A DNA stretch of 64,000 nucleotides from Caldilineaceae bacterium (GCA_022824025.1 JAJEBF010000005.1:20260-84259), one strand, 5' to 3'. Positions 41,646 to 50,985 are shown, counted from the stretch's first letter. Program-made: numbers and translations. The notes: a model not told the origin generated them from the sequence alone.

Positions 41646-43121
41646 TCAACCAGTCCGTTCGCGCTCGTCTCCGGCCCGTGGTTCGAGAAGAGCATCCATC
41701 TCCTGCGTCTCGTCTTCCCCTTTCTCGCCTTCCCCTGCCTGTCCGCCAGTAGCGCTCTCGGAATCTGCGCCTTCCGCGTCCATCCCAGCTGCAGCGCCCG
41801 CCTCCGCAATCGCAAGCGTCGGTGATTCAAATGACTCAAGTGAATCATCGTATTCCCAATTGTCTGAATCGGACGTCAAACTGACCGGAACGTGTGCCGG
41901 CAACGAGGCTTTTACCTCCGTGTCAGACGCATCTCCCCAGTAGGAAGTTACCGATGCCAGCACCGGCAAATCATCCAGGCTGAGAATGGAATTTGTTCGT
42001 TTTGGCATCGTCACCCTCTCTCCCAATGCCTCCGGGGCATCCTTGATCTCCTGTTCCTGCCGTTCAGGCGCTGCCAGGAGCGCTTTCGACCCCTCGGGCA
42101 ACTGGTTCATCTTCCTGTAAAGCTGCGCCAAAGCAGGACCGACTGCGTCCAGTGGCAGCTGGCTCCGCACTGGCGTGTCCGACGTCTCCCACAACTCCGC
42201 CAGCGCCTCAAACTCCCATACGGCTGTGAGCACGCTTTCACTCCGAAAGTTCGACGACTCCACCAGGATACCGCTTGCGCGCGGCGTAAGCTCCTGCGGC
42301 GCGAGCACCGACGACCGCCCTACGAATGGATCCCGCTGCCGGCGGCTGAACTCGTTGTGGCCCACCAGAAAGCTGATCGCCGCGAACAGCTGGTTGTCCT
42401 GCATCCGCGCCAGCATGCCTGCCCTCAGCTTCTCATACAACACGCGCTCTGTGGCCGCCCCCTGGGCGATCAAGAGTTCCGCTCCCTGGTAGGCTAGTAA
42501 ACGCCCCACCTCCGGGTAGAGCAGGTCGCCTCCCAGCATCAGCCCAATCCGACCGACCGGCGTCTGGATTACGTTCCACTCGTGACCCGGCTGCGCCAAA
42601 TCCTCGTCCTCAGGATGAAGCACCCGCTTCGCCTGGTAGCCCAGTCTCTCGCCTCCGGGTCCGTATATGACCGCCAAATTGCGCAGCACGCCATCCAAAG
42701 GGTCCGGTAAATAGGCGCTTGGCGCCGCCAGCGTCACGTCAAACTCCTGCGCCAGCCCGCCGAAAACACCGTCGTAGGCCTCCCATACCGCGTCCGGCTC
42801 GGTCGTCAGAAGCGCACCCGCCATCTGCCGGAAATCCGCCCCAAGCCAGCCGGCCAGCGCGCCCGACACGCCGCCGCTTACCTTCTGCCAAAGGCTCGAC
42901 TGACGCCTGCGCGACAAATCCGCCCGCTTCAGCAAGTTCGCCTGGAATCCCCCCAGCAACGGAGGAATCACCATCACCCCCGCCAGTTCGGGAAAAACAA
43001 CCAACCGCGCCCGTTTGTTCTCTGCTGCCCGCAGGAATCTGCGAAGGTCTTCCCGGTACTCCTCCAGCGTCTGGGGCAGCCGCATCTTCTGTTGGATGCA
43101 CGCGACGATCAGTTTTTTCAT
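41646..43121 (-). CDS. Nitrilase-fold protein lacking the catalytic Cys, with an acidic tail
   Basis: This 491-residue protein is in the carbon-nitrogen hydrolase fold. Glu45 (FPELAG) and Lys165 (YQAKRVLHP) of the Glu-Lys-Cys triad are present. The expected I-C-x-D motif instead reads L196-G-G-D199, so the nucleophilic Cys is Gly197. Hydrolysis by the usual thioester mechanism is therefore unlikely. Residues 300-491 form a non-conserved tail, the last 70 or so very acidic (DDSLESFES, GEGEKGEDETQEMD) and probably disordered. I prefer the ATG at 43121 because the fold starts immediately after. The longer form starts at 43154. It ends a minus-strand run after Gfo/Idh and cupin genes. Confidence 0.82.
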   Translation of the reverse strand: MKKLIVACIQQKMRLPQTLEEYREDLRRFLRAAENKRARLVVFPELAGVMVIPPLLGGFQANLLKRADLSRRRQSSLWQKVSGGVSGALAGWLGADFRQMAGALLTTEPDAVWEAYDGVFGGLAQEFDVTLAAPSAYLPDPLDGVLRNLAVIYGPGGERLGYQAKRVLHPEDEDLAQPGHEWNVIQTPVGRIGLMLGGDLLYPEVGRLLAYQGAELLIAQGAATERVLYEKLRAGMLARMQDNQLFAAISFLVGHNEFSRRQRDPFVGRSSVLAPQELTPRASGILVESSNFRSESVLTAVWEFEALAELWETSDTPVRSQLPLDAVGPALAQLYRKMNQLPEGSKALLAAPERQEQEIKDAPEALGERVTMPKRTNSILSLDDLPVLASVTSYWGDASDTEVKASLPAHVPVSLTSDSDNWEYDDSLESFESPTLAIAEAGAAAGMDAEGADSESATGGQAGEGEKGEDETQEMDALLEPRAGDERERTG

Positions 43122-43172
43122 CGGCGCTGGTCTGTCCGTTCCCTTTCTGCGCAATGCGTTGAGGACATCGCC

Positions 43173-44249
43173 TCACGATCCACTATATGCCTTGATGATG
43201 TCGATGATCAACCCAACATCCTTGCGCGCATGCGCCAGCGACGTGCGCGACGCCTCTCCGTTGACGATACAACCATGGAAGTGCCGCAGCTCACGCACGA
43301 ACGCGCTGTCCCAGTCAATATATGGCTCGGTCCGGTATGTCGTTCCCTCGCTGTCAATGCCCTGGACCGATACCGTGGACAGAATGCCCCTCGAAAAACC
43401 GGTCGGGTAGTTGACGATCACCCGCTTGTCGTCGCCGTATATCTCCAGCGTCTCTTTGAAATCCCACAGGTCCGGCAAATCGATCCAGGTACCCACACAC
43501 CGGGCCCCGTTTTCATAGACCAGAGTGAAACTGACTGCCCGCCCTTCCTGCCAGATCTCAGTGTGGGCTATCTCTACCGGCAGGCCCATGATCTCCCGCA
43601 AGCCGTACAGATCGTGAATCATGCTCCCCGATAGCAGATGGAAGGCCCGCTCTACGTGGGGAGCCGCGTCGCCGATCGCCTGTTGCCGCGCCGCCTGCCT
43701 CCCCTCTATCGCGCTTTCCATCGCCCCCGCCGGCAAATCACCGAAGCTGCGCACGTCGAACTGCGCCAGATGCAGTGCATTGTTCGGGTGCAGATGGTTG
43801 ATCTGCACAAACCGCACGTCCATCGCCTCCGCTTCCTGCTTGGCCCGCTCAAACGCCGGGTCATAGACCTTCATATAGCCCGCCTGCCCCACCGTCCCGG
43901 CACGCTTGCACGCCTCGATCATCTCATCGCATTCCTGCAATGAGAAACAGACCGGTTTCTCCACAAAGGCGTGTTTGCCTGCGTCAAAAGCGTCTACCGC
44001 CACAGACTTCTTCGGGTCCGTCTGGCACAGGATCACAGCCTCCACGTCAGATGCCAGCAGATCTCGGTAGTCGGTAAAATGCCGGGGCACGTGGAAACGG
44101 TTGGCCACGTATTGGGCCGCCCCGACCGAAACGTCGCAGACAGCCGTCACCTCAAACTCATCCTGCAACTCCTTCAAATTGGGCATGTGATGGACTTGGG
44201 CGATCGCCCCGCATCCGATGACGCCGATCTTGACTCGTCTCACTTTCAT
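43173..44249 (-). CDS. Gfo/Idh/MocA family oxidoreductase, copy 3
   Basis: This 358-residue NAD(P)-dependent enzyme has KIGVIGCGAIAQVHHMPN as Rossmann motif and GKHAFVEKPVCFS with the classical Glu-Lys-Pro. The active-site region LSGSMIHDLYGLREIMG carries His-Asp at the position of family catalytic residues. CCGGAGAA precedes the ATG. It lies between cupin and nitrilase-fold genes behind a DppBC-type importer. This arrangement suggests processing of an imported sugar-acid or amino-acid-like compound. No substrate is evident. Confidence 0.92.
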   Translation of the reverse strand: MKVRRVKIGVIGCGAIAQVHHMPNLKELQDEFEVTAVCDVSVGAAQYVANRFHVPRHFTDYRDLLASDVEAVILCQTDPKKSVAVDAFDAGKHAFVEKPVCFSLQECDEMIEACKRAGTVGQAGYMKVYDPAFERAKQEAEAMDVRFVQINHLHPNNALHLAQFDVRSFGDLPAGAMESAIEGRQAARQQAIGDAAPHVERAFHLLSGSMIHDLYGLREIMGLPVEIAHTEIWQEGRAVSFTLVYENGARCVGTWIDLPDLWDFKETLEIYGDDKRVIVNYPTGFSRGILSTVSVQGIDSEGTTYRTEPYIDWDSAFVRELRHFHGCIVNGEASRTSLAHARKDVGLIIDIIKAYSGS

Positions 44250-44300
44250 TTCTCCGGTCGGTTGTCAATGGCAATTGGTGGGTTGGCCGATACAGGCAAA

Positions 44301-44951
44301 TTACGGACCGGTATATTCCGTGTCCACGGTGCGCGATGTAAAGCTGTTCCAGATATCCGCCAGGGCGAAGGCGTTTCGGAAAGCCGGGTAGAGAGACGCC
44401 CACATCGCATCGCGGGCCGCCAGGGCCGCCTCTTCATCCCCTGCCTCCCGCGCCGCCCTAAAGGCTGCGATCTGCTCCCTCTGTGTCTGTGTATTCGTCT
44501 CCACCGCCTCCAACCACCCTTCTGCCGCAGCCAGCTGTTGATCGAGCATCTCGTCGGTGGTTGTTTCGCGGTCTGGCTCCACGTCATAGGCGGTATTCAG
44601 CGCAAACCGCGGCGGCTTCTTCGTGCCGTCCTCATTCCACATTGTATGGGTGGGCTGGATATGAGGTGTAACCGACAGGTACATGATGACCGGCTCGTCC
44701 CCCACATTACGCACTTGGTGCATCTCATCGGTCAGCGCAATACACATCTGGCCCGGGCCCAGCACTTCGGCATGTCCCTCAATCGTGAACTCCGCCTGCC
44801 CCTGCAAAATCAGGAAGATCTCATGGCCCAGATCGTGCGTATGGCTCTGCGCCGTGTGGCCCACGTCCACCTGCAGGAAACGGGCGCGGATCTCCGGCGT
44901 GGTCAACACATTGCGAATGTCTTTACGGAAGTCCAGAACCTGGAAAGGCAC
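44301..44951 (-). CDS. Cupin-domain protein
   Basis: This 216-residue protein has a cupin barrel at residues 20-105. The first motif HTAQSHTHDLGHEIFLILQGQ contains His-x-His and Glu metal ligands. The second, GQMCIALTDEMHQVRNVGDEP, has the fourth His. The C-terminal half (residues 110-216) is predicted helical (EMLDQQLAAAEGWLEAV) and is not part of the barrel. The start is GTG with AAGGAGAG upstream. Such proteins may be isomerases, dioxygenases or sensors. It follows the DppC-type permease by about 100 bases. Confidence 0.85.
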   Translation of the reverse strand: MPFQVLDFRKDIRNVLTTPEIRARFLQVDVGHTAQSHTHDLGHEIFLILQGQAEFTIEGHAEVLGPGQMCIALTDEMHQVRNVGDEPVIMYLSVTPHIQPTHTMWNEDGTKKPPRFALNTAYDVEPDRETTTDEMLDQQLAAAEGWLEAVETNTQTQREQIAAFRAAREAGDEEAALAARDAMWASLYPAFRNAFALADIWNSFTSRTVDTEYTGP

Positions 44952-45047
44952 GGCTCTCTCCTTATTCGTTTTTTACTGTCTGGAGGGATACACCAAGTGG
45001 AAGGTCGACGCTCGTGAGAAGACGATACGAGAAACACCACTGTAGAC

Positions 45048-45977
45048 TCAGTCGATTCGACGCCGCAGCTTCGGGTCGAGAAAATCCCTGAACGCATCGC
45101 CAAAAAGGTTGGCAGCCATGATCGCAATCGTAATCGCTACGCCTGGAAAGATCACCAGCCACCAGGGCGGGCGAAATGCAGCTGCCAGCACGCCGCCCAG
45201 CATATTGCCCCAACTCGGCGCCGGCGGCGGAATCCCCATTCCCAGGAAACTCAGCGCCGACTCCGCAAAGATCGCGCCGCCCAAATGCAGCGTCGCCACC
45301 ACCAGAATCGGCGCAACCGCCTGCGGCGCAACATGGCGCACCATGATTCGGACATTTGACGCGCCGACCATCTTCGCCGCCTCCACGTACGAAGTTTCCT
45401 TGATCGAAAGCACCACCGCACGCGTAATGCGCGTGGCCGAGGGAATCCGTGTCACCGAAATGGCCACAATCACGGTCACCAGCCCGGCGCCAAGAACCAC
45501 CAGCAGGAGCAGCGCCAGAATCAAGCCTGGGAATGACATCAGGACATCCACAACCCGCTGACTGATCAGATCGAACCTCTGACCCAGGTAGCCGCTCGCA
45601 ATGCCCCATACGAATCCAATCATATCCCCGATGAATACCGCCGTGATACTTACTATCAGCGTGATGCGCGAGCCATATATGATTCGGCTCAGCAGATCCC
45701 GCCCCAACTGATCGGTGCCCAGAAAATGCTCAGCGGTCGGCGCGGCGCGAATCGCGCTGTAGTCGGCCTCCAACGGATCATACGGCGCCAGCAGCGGCGC
45801 AAAAACAGCCATGACGAACATCAGCAGCCAGATGCCCACCGCCGCCATTCCGATCGGCGAGGACTGCGCAAAACGCCCCACCGAACTGCTGAACCGCAGC
45901 AGGACATGGGGCCGCTTGCCCTCTATATCGAGAACAATGCCTTCGGAATCGGCAGGTGGAGCGCTTGGAAAAGCCAT
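45048..45977 (-). CDS. Oligopeptide-type ABC permease, DppC/OppC family
   Basis: This 309-residue inner-membrane protein has an N-terminal region and first helix at 43-64 (GMAAVGIWLLMFVMAVFAPL). HFLGTDQLGRDLLSRIIYGSR follows, the hallmark of DppC. The EAA loop EASYVEAAKMVGASNVRIMVRH is present, read as SYVEAAKMVGASN. It has the usual six helices. It pairs with the DppB-type permease 86 bases upstream. No DppD/DppF ATPase gene is in the run, so an unlinked ATPase must be shared. GAGGGAGCC precedes the ATG. Confidence 0.93.
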   Translation of the reverse strand: MAFPSAPPADSEGIVLDIEGKRPHVLLRFSSSVGRFAQSSPIGMAAVGIWLLMFVMAVFAPLLAPYDPLEADYSAIRAAPTAEHFLGTDQLGRDLLSRIIYGSRITLIVSITAVFIGDMIGFVWGIASGYLGQRFDLISQRVVDVLMSFPGLILALLLLVVLGAGLVTVIVAISVTRIPSATRITRAVVLSIKETSYVEAAKMVGASNVRIMVRHVAPQAVAPILVVATLHLGGAIFAESALSFLGMGIPPPAPSWGNMLGGVLAAAFRPPWWLVIFPGVAITIAIMAANLFGDAFRDFLDPKLRRRID

Positions 45978-46063
45978 ATCGGCTCCCTCAAAAGATAGGT
46001 ATTTGCCGGCTTTCAGATGGCCGCGGCCTCTCTTAACGATACCGCGGCCGCGCCTCTCATCCT

Positions 46064-47023
46064 CTATTCGTAGCGAATGCGAGGATCGAGAAACGCGTAA
46101 CTCAAATCGACGAGAAGATTGATTATGACGTAAATCAAGCCATACAAAAGAACCAGATTCTGAATCATCATCCAGTCCCGCTCGGTCATGCCCTGCACCA
46201 GCAGCTTGCCAAGGCCTGGCACAGCAAACGCCGTCTCGACCGAAACCGCGCCGCCCAGCAGACCGCCCAGCGCCAAGCCAGTCGTGGTGATCACCGGTAG
46301 CAGGGCGTTCTTGAACACATGACGCCAGACGACCAGTGCCTCCTTCAATCCCTTGGCCCGCGCCGTGCGGATATAATCCTCAAACAGCACTTCAAGCGCG
46401 GCCGAGCGCGCCATGCGCGCCGTCGCCGCCGACAGACCCAGTCCCAGCGCCAAAGCCGGCAGCACGGTCATCGAAAGGTTGCCCAGCGGATCCTCCCACA
46501 GCTGGATGATCGTGATCGGCGGGCGCCACGTAAAAACCAGTACAGAAAATAGTATGATCAGCAGTCCCAGCCAGTAGCTCGGCACCGCAATGAACACCGT
46601 GATGCCGACGCGCGAAAGATGGTCCATCATTGAATTCCGCCACATCGCGCTGAGCATCCCGATCGGCACGCCGATCAGCCATGAAAGCAGCACCGCCATT
46701 ATCGCGATCTGCGCCGAAATCGGGCCGCGCCGCAGGATCATGCCGCTAATTGGCTCCTTGTTCCAGAACGACGAGCCCATGTCGCCGCTGATCACCTGGG
46801 CAATCCACTCCACGTACTGAATATGATAGGGCTGGTCCAGCCCCAGGCTGGCGCGCAACGCCTGCAACTCCTCTTCACTCAATACATAGATCCCGTCCGA
46901 CTCCGACACAATCAACTGCAAAGGATCGCCGGGAATCACCCGCATCGCCAAAAATATCAGTACGGTGACCCCGAATATGGTCGGGATTGCGATGAGAATG
47001 CGGTTAAGAATGTACTTTGACAT
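46064..47023 (-). CDS. Oligopeptide-type ABC permease, DppB/OppB family
   Basis: This 319-residue permease starts with KYILNRILIAIPTIFGVTVLIFLAMRVIPGDP, the standard first helix and PGDP motif of DppB. The EAA loop is DYIRTARAKGLKEALVVWRH. The end IYVIINLLVDLSYAFLDPRIRYE is diagnostic. It is the heterodimer partner of the DppC-type permease downstream. The binding-protein gene lies upstream with a 181-base gap containing a strong hairpin. Confidence 0.94.
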   Translation of the reverse strand: MSKYILNRILIAIPTIFGVTVLIFLAMRVIPGDPLQLIVSESDGIYVLSEEELQALRASLGLDQPYHIQYVEWIAQVISGDMGSSFWNKEPISGMILRRGPISAQIAIMAVLLSWLIGVPIGMLSAMWRNSMMDHLSRVGITVFIAVPSYWLGLLIILFSVLVFTWRPPITIIQLWEDPLGNLSMTVLPALALGLGLSAATARMARSAALEVLFEDYIRTARAKGLKEALVVWRHVFKNALLPVITTTGLALGGLLGGAVSVETAFAVPGLGKLLVQGMTERDWMMIQNLVLLYGLIYVIINLLVDLSYAFLDPRIRYE

Positions 47024-47058
47024 GAGCTATCCGCGAAGTCCCTGCCACTATATCGAAT

Positions 47059-47101
47059 GGGCGGCGCAACAGCCCGGCGACCGGGCATCGTCGCGCCGCC
47101 C
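47059..47101 (-). promoter_or_regulatory. Two-tiered hairpin between binding-protein and DppB genes
   Basis: An outer 9-bp stem GGGCGGCGC/GCGCCGCCC (47059-47067 with 47093-47101) encloses an inner 6-bp stem GCCCGG/CCGGGC (47072-47077 with 47081-47086). It lies between the binding-protein stop and the permease start. It parallels the hairpin at 454-491, suggesting control of binding protein/permease ratio. Confidence 0.65.
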
Positions 47102-47204
47102 AATTCCTTTTCATCTGTCTGTCGACCGCGCAATACGCGGGTAAACGTCCGGATACCGCGACTCGTCAGACATTCGCCATCCGGTCGCGGCCAGCCCCTT
47201 TCTA

Positions 47205-48935
47205 CTAGGCGTCAGGATCGATCCAGACCGTCTCCATGCGGCCCCACTCGGCGAACGCGCGCTGATCCAGGGCCAGGCCCTGGACCCGGTTATTCCACAT
47301 CGGAAGGTGGAAGGTGTAGCCCACCAGGTACTCCGGCGGGTTCTCGTCCAGCAGACTCTGGGCATCGTCGATTTGGCCCTGGCGTGTGTCAGCGTCCAAC
47401 TCCACGTCAATCGTGGCCAGCAACGTGTCAAAGTCCGGGTTGCTGTAACCACCGAAATTCTGTGAACCGCCGGTGGCCCACCACAGGTTGCCGCGCGGCG
47501 AAATGTCAGAAACGGCATGACCGCGCGTATGTACCATCAGCTGGTAGTTTCCCGCCTGCTGTTCAGAACCAAGCAGCGCACGCTCAACAATCCGAATATC
47601 CGTTTCGATGTTCAGCTGGCGCTTGAGCATGTCCTGGAAGGCCGGCGCAAGCAGCTCGCCCTGCGGACCCGCTGCCGCGAGCAATTCGACACCCGTGATC
47701 CCGTCTCCATAACCCGCGTCGGCCAGCAACTGCTGCGCCGCCGCAACGTCCTCTTCCTTCTCGGCCCGGTATCCCGGCATCGTCGACAGCGCCTCAGGCG
47801 TCGTCGCGTAAGGATCACCCTGCGGCACCCAGCGAGTGATGTTGATCAACTCCTGCGTGCCGAACGCCGCCGCCAGGTTCTGCTTGCTGACAGCCAGATG
47901 GATCGCCTTGCGAACACGCGGATCGTCAAACGGCGCCTCTCGATTGTTGATGAATACCCAGTACGCGCCGAAGTTGGCCAGCTTGTTGGCCTGTACCGAT
48001 TCGGGGCGGTTCATGCCCTCGTCCCACGTCTCCTTGGCGACATTCCACGACATGTCAGCCTGGTCCGTGAGAACCGCCGTACCGCGGTCAGACCACGCCG
48101 GCACATGCAGCATCTCCAGCCCGTCCACGTAGGGAAGCTCAGGATCCCAGTAGTCCGGATTGGCTTCCATGATCCACTTCTCCGCCGGCAGATGGTCGAC
48201 AAAACGGAACGCGCCCGTCCCCGGGGCGATCACCTCGCGCAGGTCGTAGTTGTTCTCCTCAAGCGACTTCTTTGAATAGATCAGCGCATTGGTGGGCGTC
48301 AGAAGGTTGAGGAAGAATGGGCGCGGCGAACTCAGGTTGAACCGCACCGTCATGTCGTCCACCTGCTCGACTGAGTCGACAAAGGTGAAGTTGGCCTTCA
48401 ATGGACTGACAATGCCTTCCGGCGGATCAAGAATTCGGTTGAAGGTCGCGACCACGTCCTGTGCGGAGAACGGCTCCCCGTCATGGTACGTCACACCCTC
48501 GCGCAGGGCAAAGGTGTACGACAAACCACCCTCGCCTACCTCCCAGCTCACAGCCAGGTCGGGGATGATCGTGCGCAGTCCGTCCACCAGATTGTTGCGC
48601 ACCAGGTTGTTGTACATGTGCGAAAGCACGTGCGTGCCGCCGCCCTGGTGGGCGTCAAAGTGCGTCATCGTTACACCAAAAGCTGTCCGCAACGTGCCGC
48701 CGCGTTGCGGATTGCCACCGGGTCGCATCATGCCTGCGCCGGTTGCCATCGCCTCGGGAGTCGGCACTGCCGTCGGCGCTGCAGCGGGAGCGGCCTGCTC
48801 GCCCGTCGTAGGCGCCGCGCACGCGGCCAGCGCGGTCGCAGCAGCGCCCGCCGCCATCATCTTCAGAAAGGTTCGGCGGCCAACATTGCCAGCTTCGTTG
48901 TCCGCCTGCGGGGGCGTGTTCAACTTACTTGTCAT
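47205..48935 (-). CDS. ABC transporter substrate-binding protein, family 5, with Tat lipoprotein signal
   Basis: This 576-residue binding protein has a twin-arginine signal (GRRTFLKMMAAGAAATALAAC) ending in a lipobox, indicating export folded and lipid anchoring. A Gly/Met/Pro-rich linker follows. Family 5 blocks include GTLRTAFGVTMTHFDAHQGG, PDLAVSWEVGEGGLSYTFALREGVTYHDGEPFSAQD and DDPRVRKAIHLAVSKQ. AGGAG lies upstream of the ATG. It heads the DppBC importer run. The Tat signal is unusual for this family in many bacteria but common in Chloroflexota and Actinobacteria. Confidence 0.93.
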   Translation of the reverse strand: MTSKLNTPPQADNEAGNVGRRTFLKMMAAGAAATALAACAAPTTGEQAAPAAAPTAVPTPEAMATGAGMMRPGGNPQRGGTLRTAFGVTMTHFDAHQGGGTHVLSHMYNNLVRNNLVDGLRTIIPDLAVSWEVGEGGLSYTFALREGVTYHDGEPFSAQDVVATFNRILDPPEGIVSPLKANFTFVDSVEQVDDMTVRFNLSSPRPFFLNLLTPTNALIYSKKSLEENNYDLREVIAPGTGAFRFVDHLPAEKWIMEANPDYWDPELPYVDGLEMLHVPAWSDRGTAVLTDQADMSWNVAKETWDEGMNRPESVQANKLANFGAYWVFINNREAPFDDPRVRKAIHLAVSKQNLAAAFGTQELINITRWVPQGDPYATTPEALSTMPGYRAEKEEDVAAAQQLLADAGYGDGITGVELLAAAGPQGELLAPAFQDMLKRQLNIETDIRIVERALLGSEQQAGNYQLMVHTRGHAVSDISPRGNLWWATGGSQNFGGYSNPDFDTLLATIDVELDADTRQGQIDDAQSLLDENPPEYLVGYTFHLPMWNNRVQGLALDQRAFAEWGRMETVWIDPDA

Positions 48936-49100
48936 TGGTTTGGCTCCTGTTCTCGTGAAGTTTTACCCATTGATCTGAACCGAAGAGACATACTGCCGGA
49001 AGCCTGACCTTCCCGTACGACGACCTCCTCGCAAGGGGGGCTGCCAGCGAAACTCGGGAGGACGCCTTTCCAAAAATGCAGATTTCCAACGGGATTCACA

Positions 49101-49129
49101 TTGGCTCAGAGATCGTGGTACATTATAGG
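49101..49129 (+). promoter_or_regulatory. Predicted promoter of the GH172-like gene
   Basis: TTGGCT (49101-49106) and TATAGG (49124-49129) are 17 bases apart. The leader to the ATG at 49345 would be about 210 bases. The remainder of the divergent 48936-49344 region has no recognised gene. A minus-strand open frame there looks compositional. Confidence 0.5.
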
Positions 49130-49344
49130 GGAAGAAGGGAGCACCGTCAAAGCGGCATATGATGCAGGCCCTGCCCCTCTGTCTGAATTGCAATCCCTTT
49201 CGATCCGAACGGGCCGCCAGCGCAACAGAGTCCCCCGCTTCATCAGGTTCCACTTGGGCCAAATCGTCTTCCGCCGCCAGGCTTCCCGGCTCCCACCGCC
49301 CCCGTATCACTTCGAAAACCAATTCACTACGGAGCGCCAGAACC

Positions 49345-50481
49345 ATGTTTGCAGACATCTCAGCCATCACCCCCTCGCGTACCGGCCGCATCTCCTCATG
49401 GGATACCACCGGCCGCAACCAGGATCGTTGGACCATCCCGGCAGGCGAGTCCCGCGTCCTCGCCGACATCCGCGGCCCCGGCCTCATCACACATATCTGG
49501 ATGACGCAGCGAAACCACTACCGCGACTGCCTGCTCAAAATCACCTGGGACAATGCCGGCCATCCCAGCGTCCTGGCTCCCCTCGGCGACTTCTTCGGCC
49601 TGGGACACGGAATCGTGAACTCCTACCAATCGCATCTCTTCACCGCCTCTACAAACTGGAACAACCAGTTCGAAGCCGGCTGCGCCCTAAACTGCTACGC
49701 GCCTATGCCCTTCCGCGAACGCGCACTCATCGAGCTGATCAACGAGAGCGCTGAAGACCACATTCAGTACTTCTACTTCGATTACGAACAGGTCGAAGAC
49801 ATCTCCCCCGATCGGGGCTATTTCCATGCCGAATTCCGCCGCGAAAACCCCTTCGGCGGCTGGGGACACGAGATCATCGTGAATACGCCGGAATCAAATA
49901 TCGTCAACAAGGAGAGGCAGGCTTGGGAGGACAACTACGTCATTCTACAGACCCAAGGGCGCGGCCACTACATCGGCTGCAACCTGTCTGTCACCAACTT
50001 CCAGGGAACTTGGTGGGGCGAAGGAGACGACATGATCTGGGTGGACGGGTACAAATGGCCGCCTGACATCCATGGCACCGGCAGCGAGGACTATCTGAAC
50101 CAGGCCTGGGGGATGCAGGGCAACGCCTTCCTGCGCAACGGCTCTTCAATCTACGAAGTGGATACCAACGGGTACCAGACCTCTTACGTCCTCCACCTGG
50201 AGAACCCCGTCCGCTTTCAAAATGAGGTCAAAGTCACCATCGAGCACGGGCACGGGAACCATCTCGCCAACGAAATGTCTTCGGTCGCCTACTGGTACGC
50301 GACCTCCCCCGCAAAAACCGTCGCCCCGCCCCCTGTGGCGCAGCGGCAACCGGTCCTGCGCGACAACCTCGGCAACTGGCTCTATGATCGCGGCAACCAA
50401 ACGCCGGGCCGGGTTGTCCCCGTCAACGAGGAAATGCAAGCCATGAAAGACCGCTGGGCCAAAGCGAATAACACCGGCTGA
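49345..50481 (+). CDS. DUF2961/GH172-like glycoside hydrolase
   Basis: This protein of about 378 residues lacks a signal peptide. Family features are WDTTGRNQDRWTIPAGES, IRGPGLITHIWMT, ENPFGGWGHEIIVNTPES, GRGHYIGCNLSVTNF and GEGDDMIWVDG, followed by GTGSEDYLNQAWG. The last two carry Glu residues in the positions used by GH172 alpha-fructofuranosidase and difructose-dianhydride-type enzymes. It may cleave or rearrange furanosides. GGAG lies upstream of the ATG. An in-frame ATG pair at 49159 would extend it by 62 residues of Ser/Arg-rich sequence without family similarity, so I reject that start. The gene has its own promoter and is divergent from the importer run. Confidence 0.88.
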   Translation: MFADISAITPSRTGRISSWDTTGRNQDRWTIPAGESRVLADIRGPGLITHIWMTQRNHYRDCLLKITWDNAGHPSVLAPLGDFFGLGHGIVNSYQSHLFTASTNWNNQFEAGCALNCYAPMPFRERALIELINESAEDHIQYFYFDYEQVEDISPDRGYFHAEFRRENPFGGWGHEIIVNTPESNIVNKERQAWEDNYVILQTQGRGHYIGCNLSVTNFQGTWWGEGDDMIWVDGYKWPPDIHGTGSEDYLNQAWGMQGNAFLRNGSSIYEVDTNGYQTSYVLHLENPVRFQNEVKVTIEHGHGNHLANEMSSVAYWYATSPAKTVAPPPVAQRQPVLRDNLGNWLYDRGNQTPGRVVPVNEEMQAMKDRWAKANNTG

Positions 50482-50487
50482 CTTGCC

Positions 50488-50985
50488 CTAACTTTCTTCC
50501 GACGGGGCCATTTGCCGGTACTTTCCGCCGTAGAACAGCACCGGCTCGCCCTCATCATGCGCCAGGTATTCAACCTGCCCAATGTAAAGCGTATGGTCGC
50601 CGGCGGTGTGGGCATCCACGACCTTGCATACAAAATAGGCCAGGGCATTGGGCAGGACCGGGTAATCGTTGCGGCGCTCAAACTGGACGTCCAGACCATC
50701 CACCGGCCAGCCGGCAAAATGGCTGCTATAATCCTCCTGATCGTGGCGTAAGACGCTGACCGCATAGCGGCCTGTCTGCCGCAACAAATCATGCAGCCGC
50801 GCCTTGTGCCCCACAGAGACAACCAGCAGAGGCGGCTCCAGTGAAACCGACATGAACGCATTTGCGGTCATCCCGTGCACGTCGCCATCCAGTTCGGTTG
50901 TGACGACGGTGATCCCGGTGGCAAAGAGCCCGCAGGCATTCCGCAGCGCGCGCGGATCAATTGAATCAGAACTGTTCTCAGTCAT
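50488..50985 (-). CDS. Flavin reductase-like domain protein
   Basis: This protein of about 165 residues is one FMN-binding split-barrel domain. TGITVVTTELDGDVHGMTANAFMSVSLEPPLLVVSV is the family signature (flavin phosphate site). HFAGWPVDGLDVQFERRN and HTLYIGQVEYLAHDEGEPVLFYGGKYRQM follow. It probably uses NAD(P)H to reduce free FMN for monooxygenases such as the LLM enzyme at 27-28 kb, though the genes are unlinked. I prefer the ATG at 50985; a longer reading to 51069 adds non-family residues. It converges with the GH172 gene, with only six bases between the stops. Confidence 0.88.
   Translation of the reverse strand: MTENSSDSIDPRALRNACGLFATGITVVTTELDGDVHGMTANAFMSVSLEPPLLVVSVGHKARLHDLLRQTGRYAVSVLRHDQEDYSSHFAGWPVDGLDVQFERRNDYPVLPNALAYFVCKVVDAHTAGDHTLYIGQVEYLAHDEGEPVLFYGGKYRQMAPSEES

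Noticed and set aside
49159..49344. Longer N terminus for the GH172-like protein
   Set aside because: Sixty-two Ser/Arg-rich residues without family similarity; the internal ATG has a good ribosome-binding site.
48963..49490. Minus-strand open frame that briefly resembles a GntR-type DNA-binding start
   Set aside because: The similarity is a few residues only, it overlaps the GH172 gene, and the remainder is Arg-rich and patternless.
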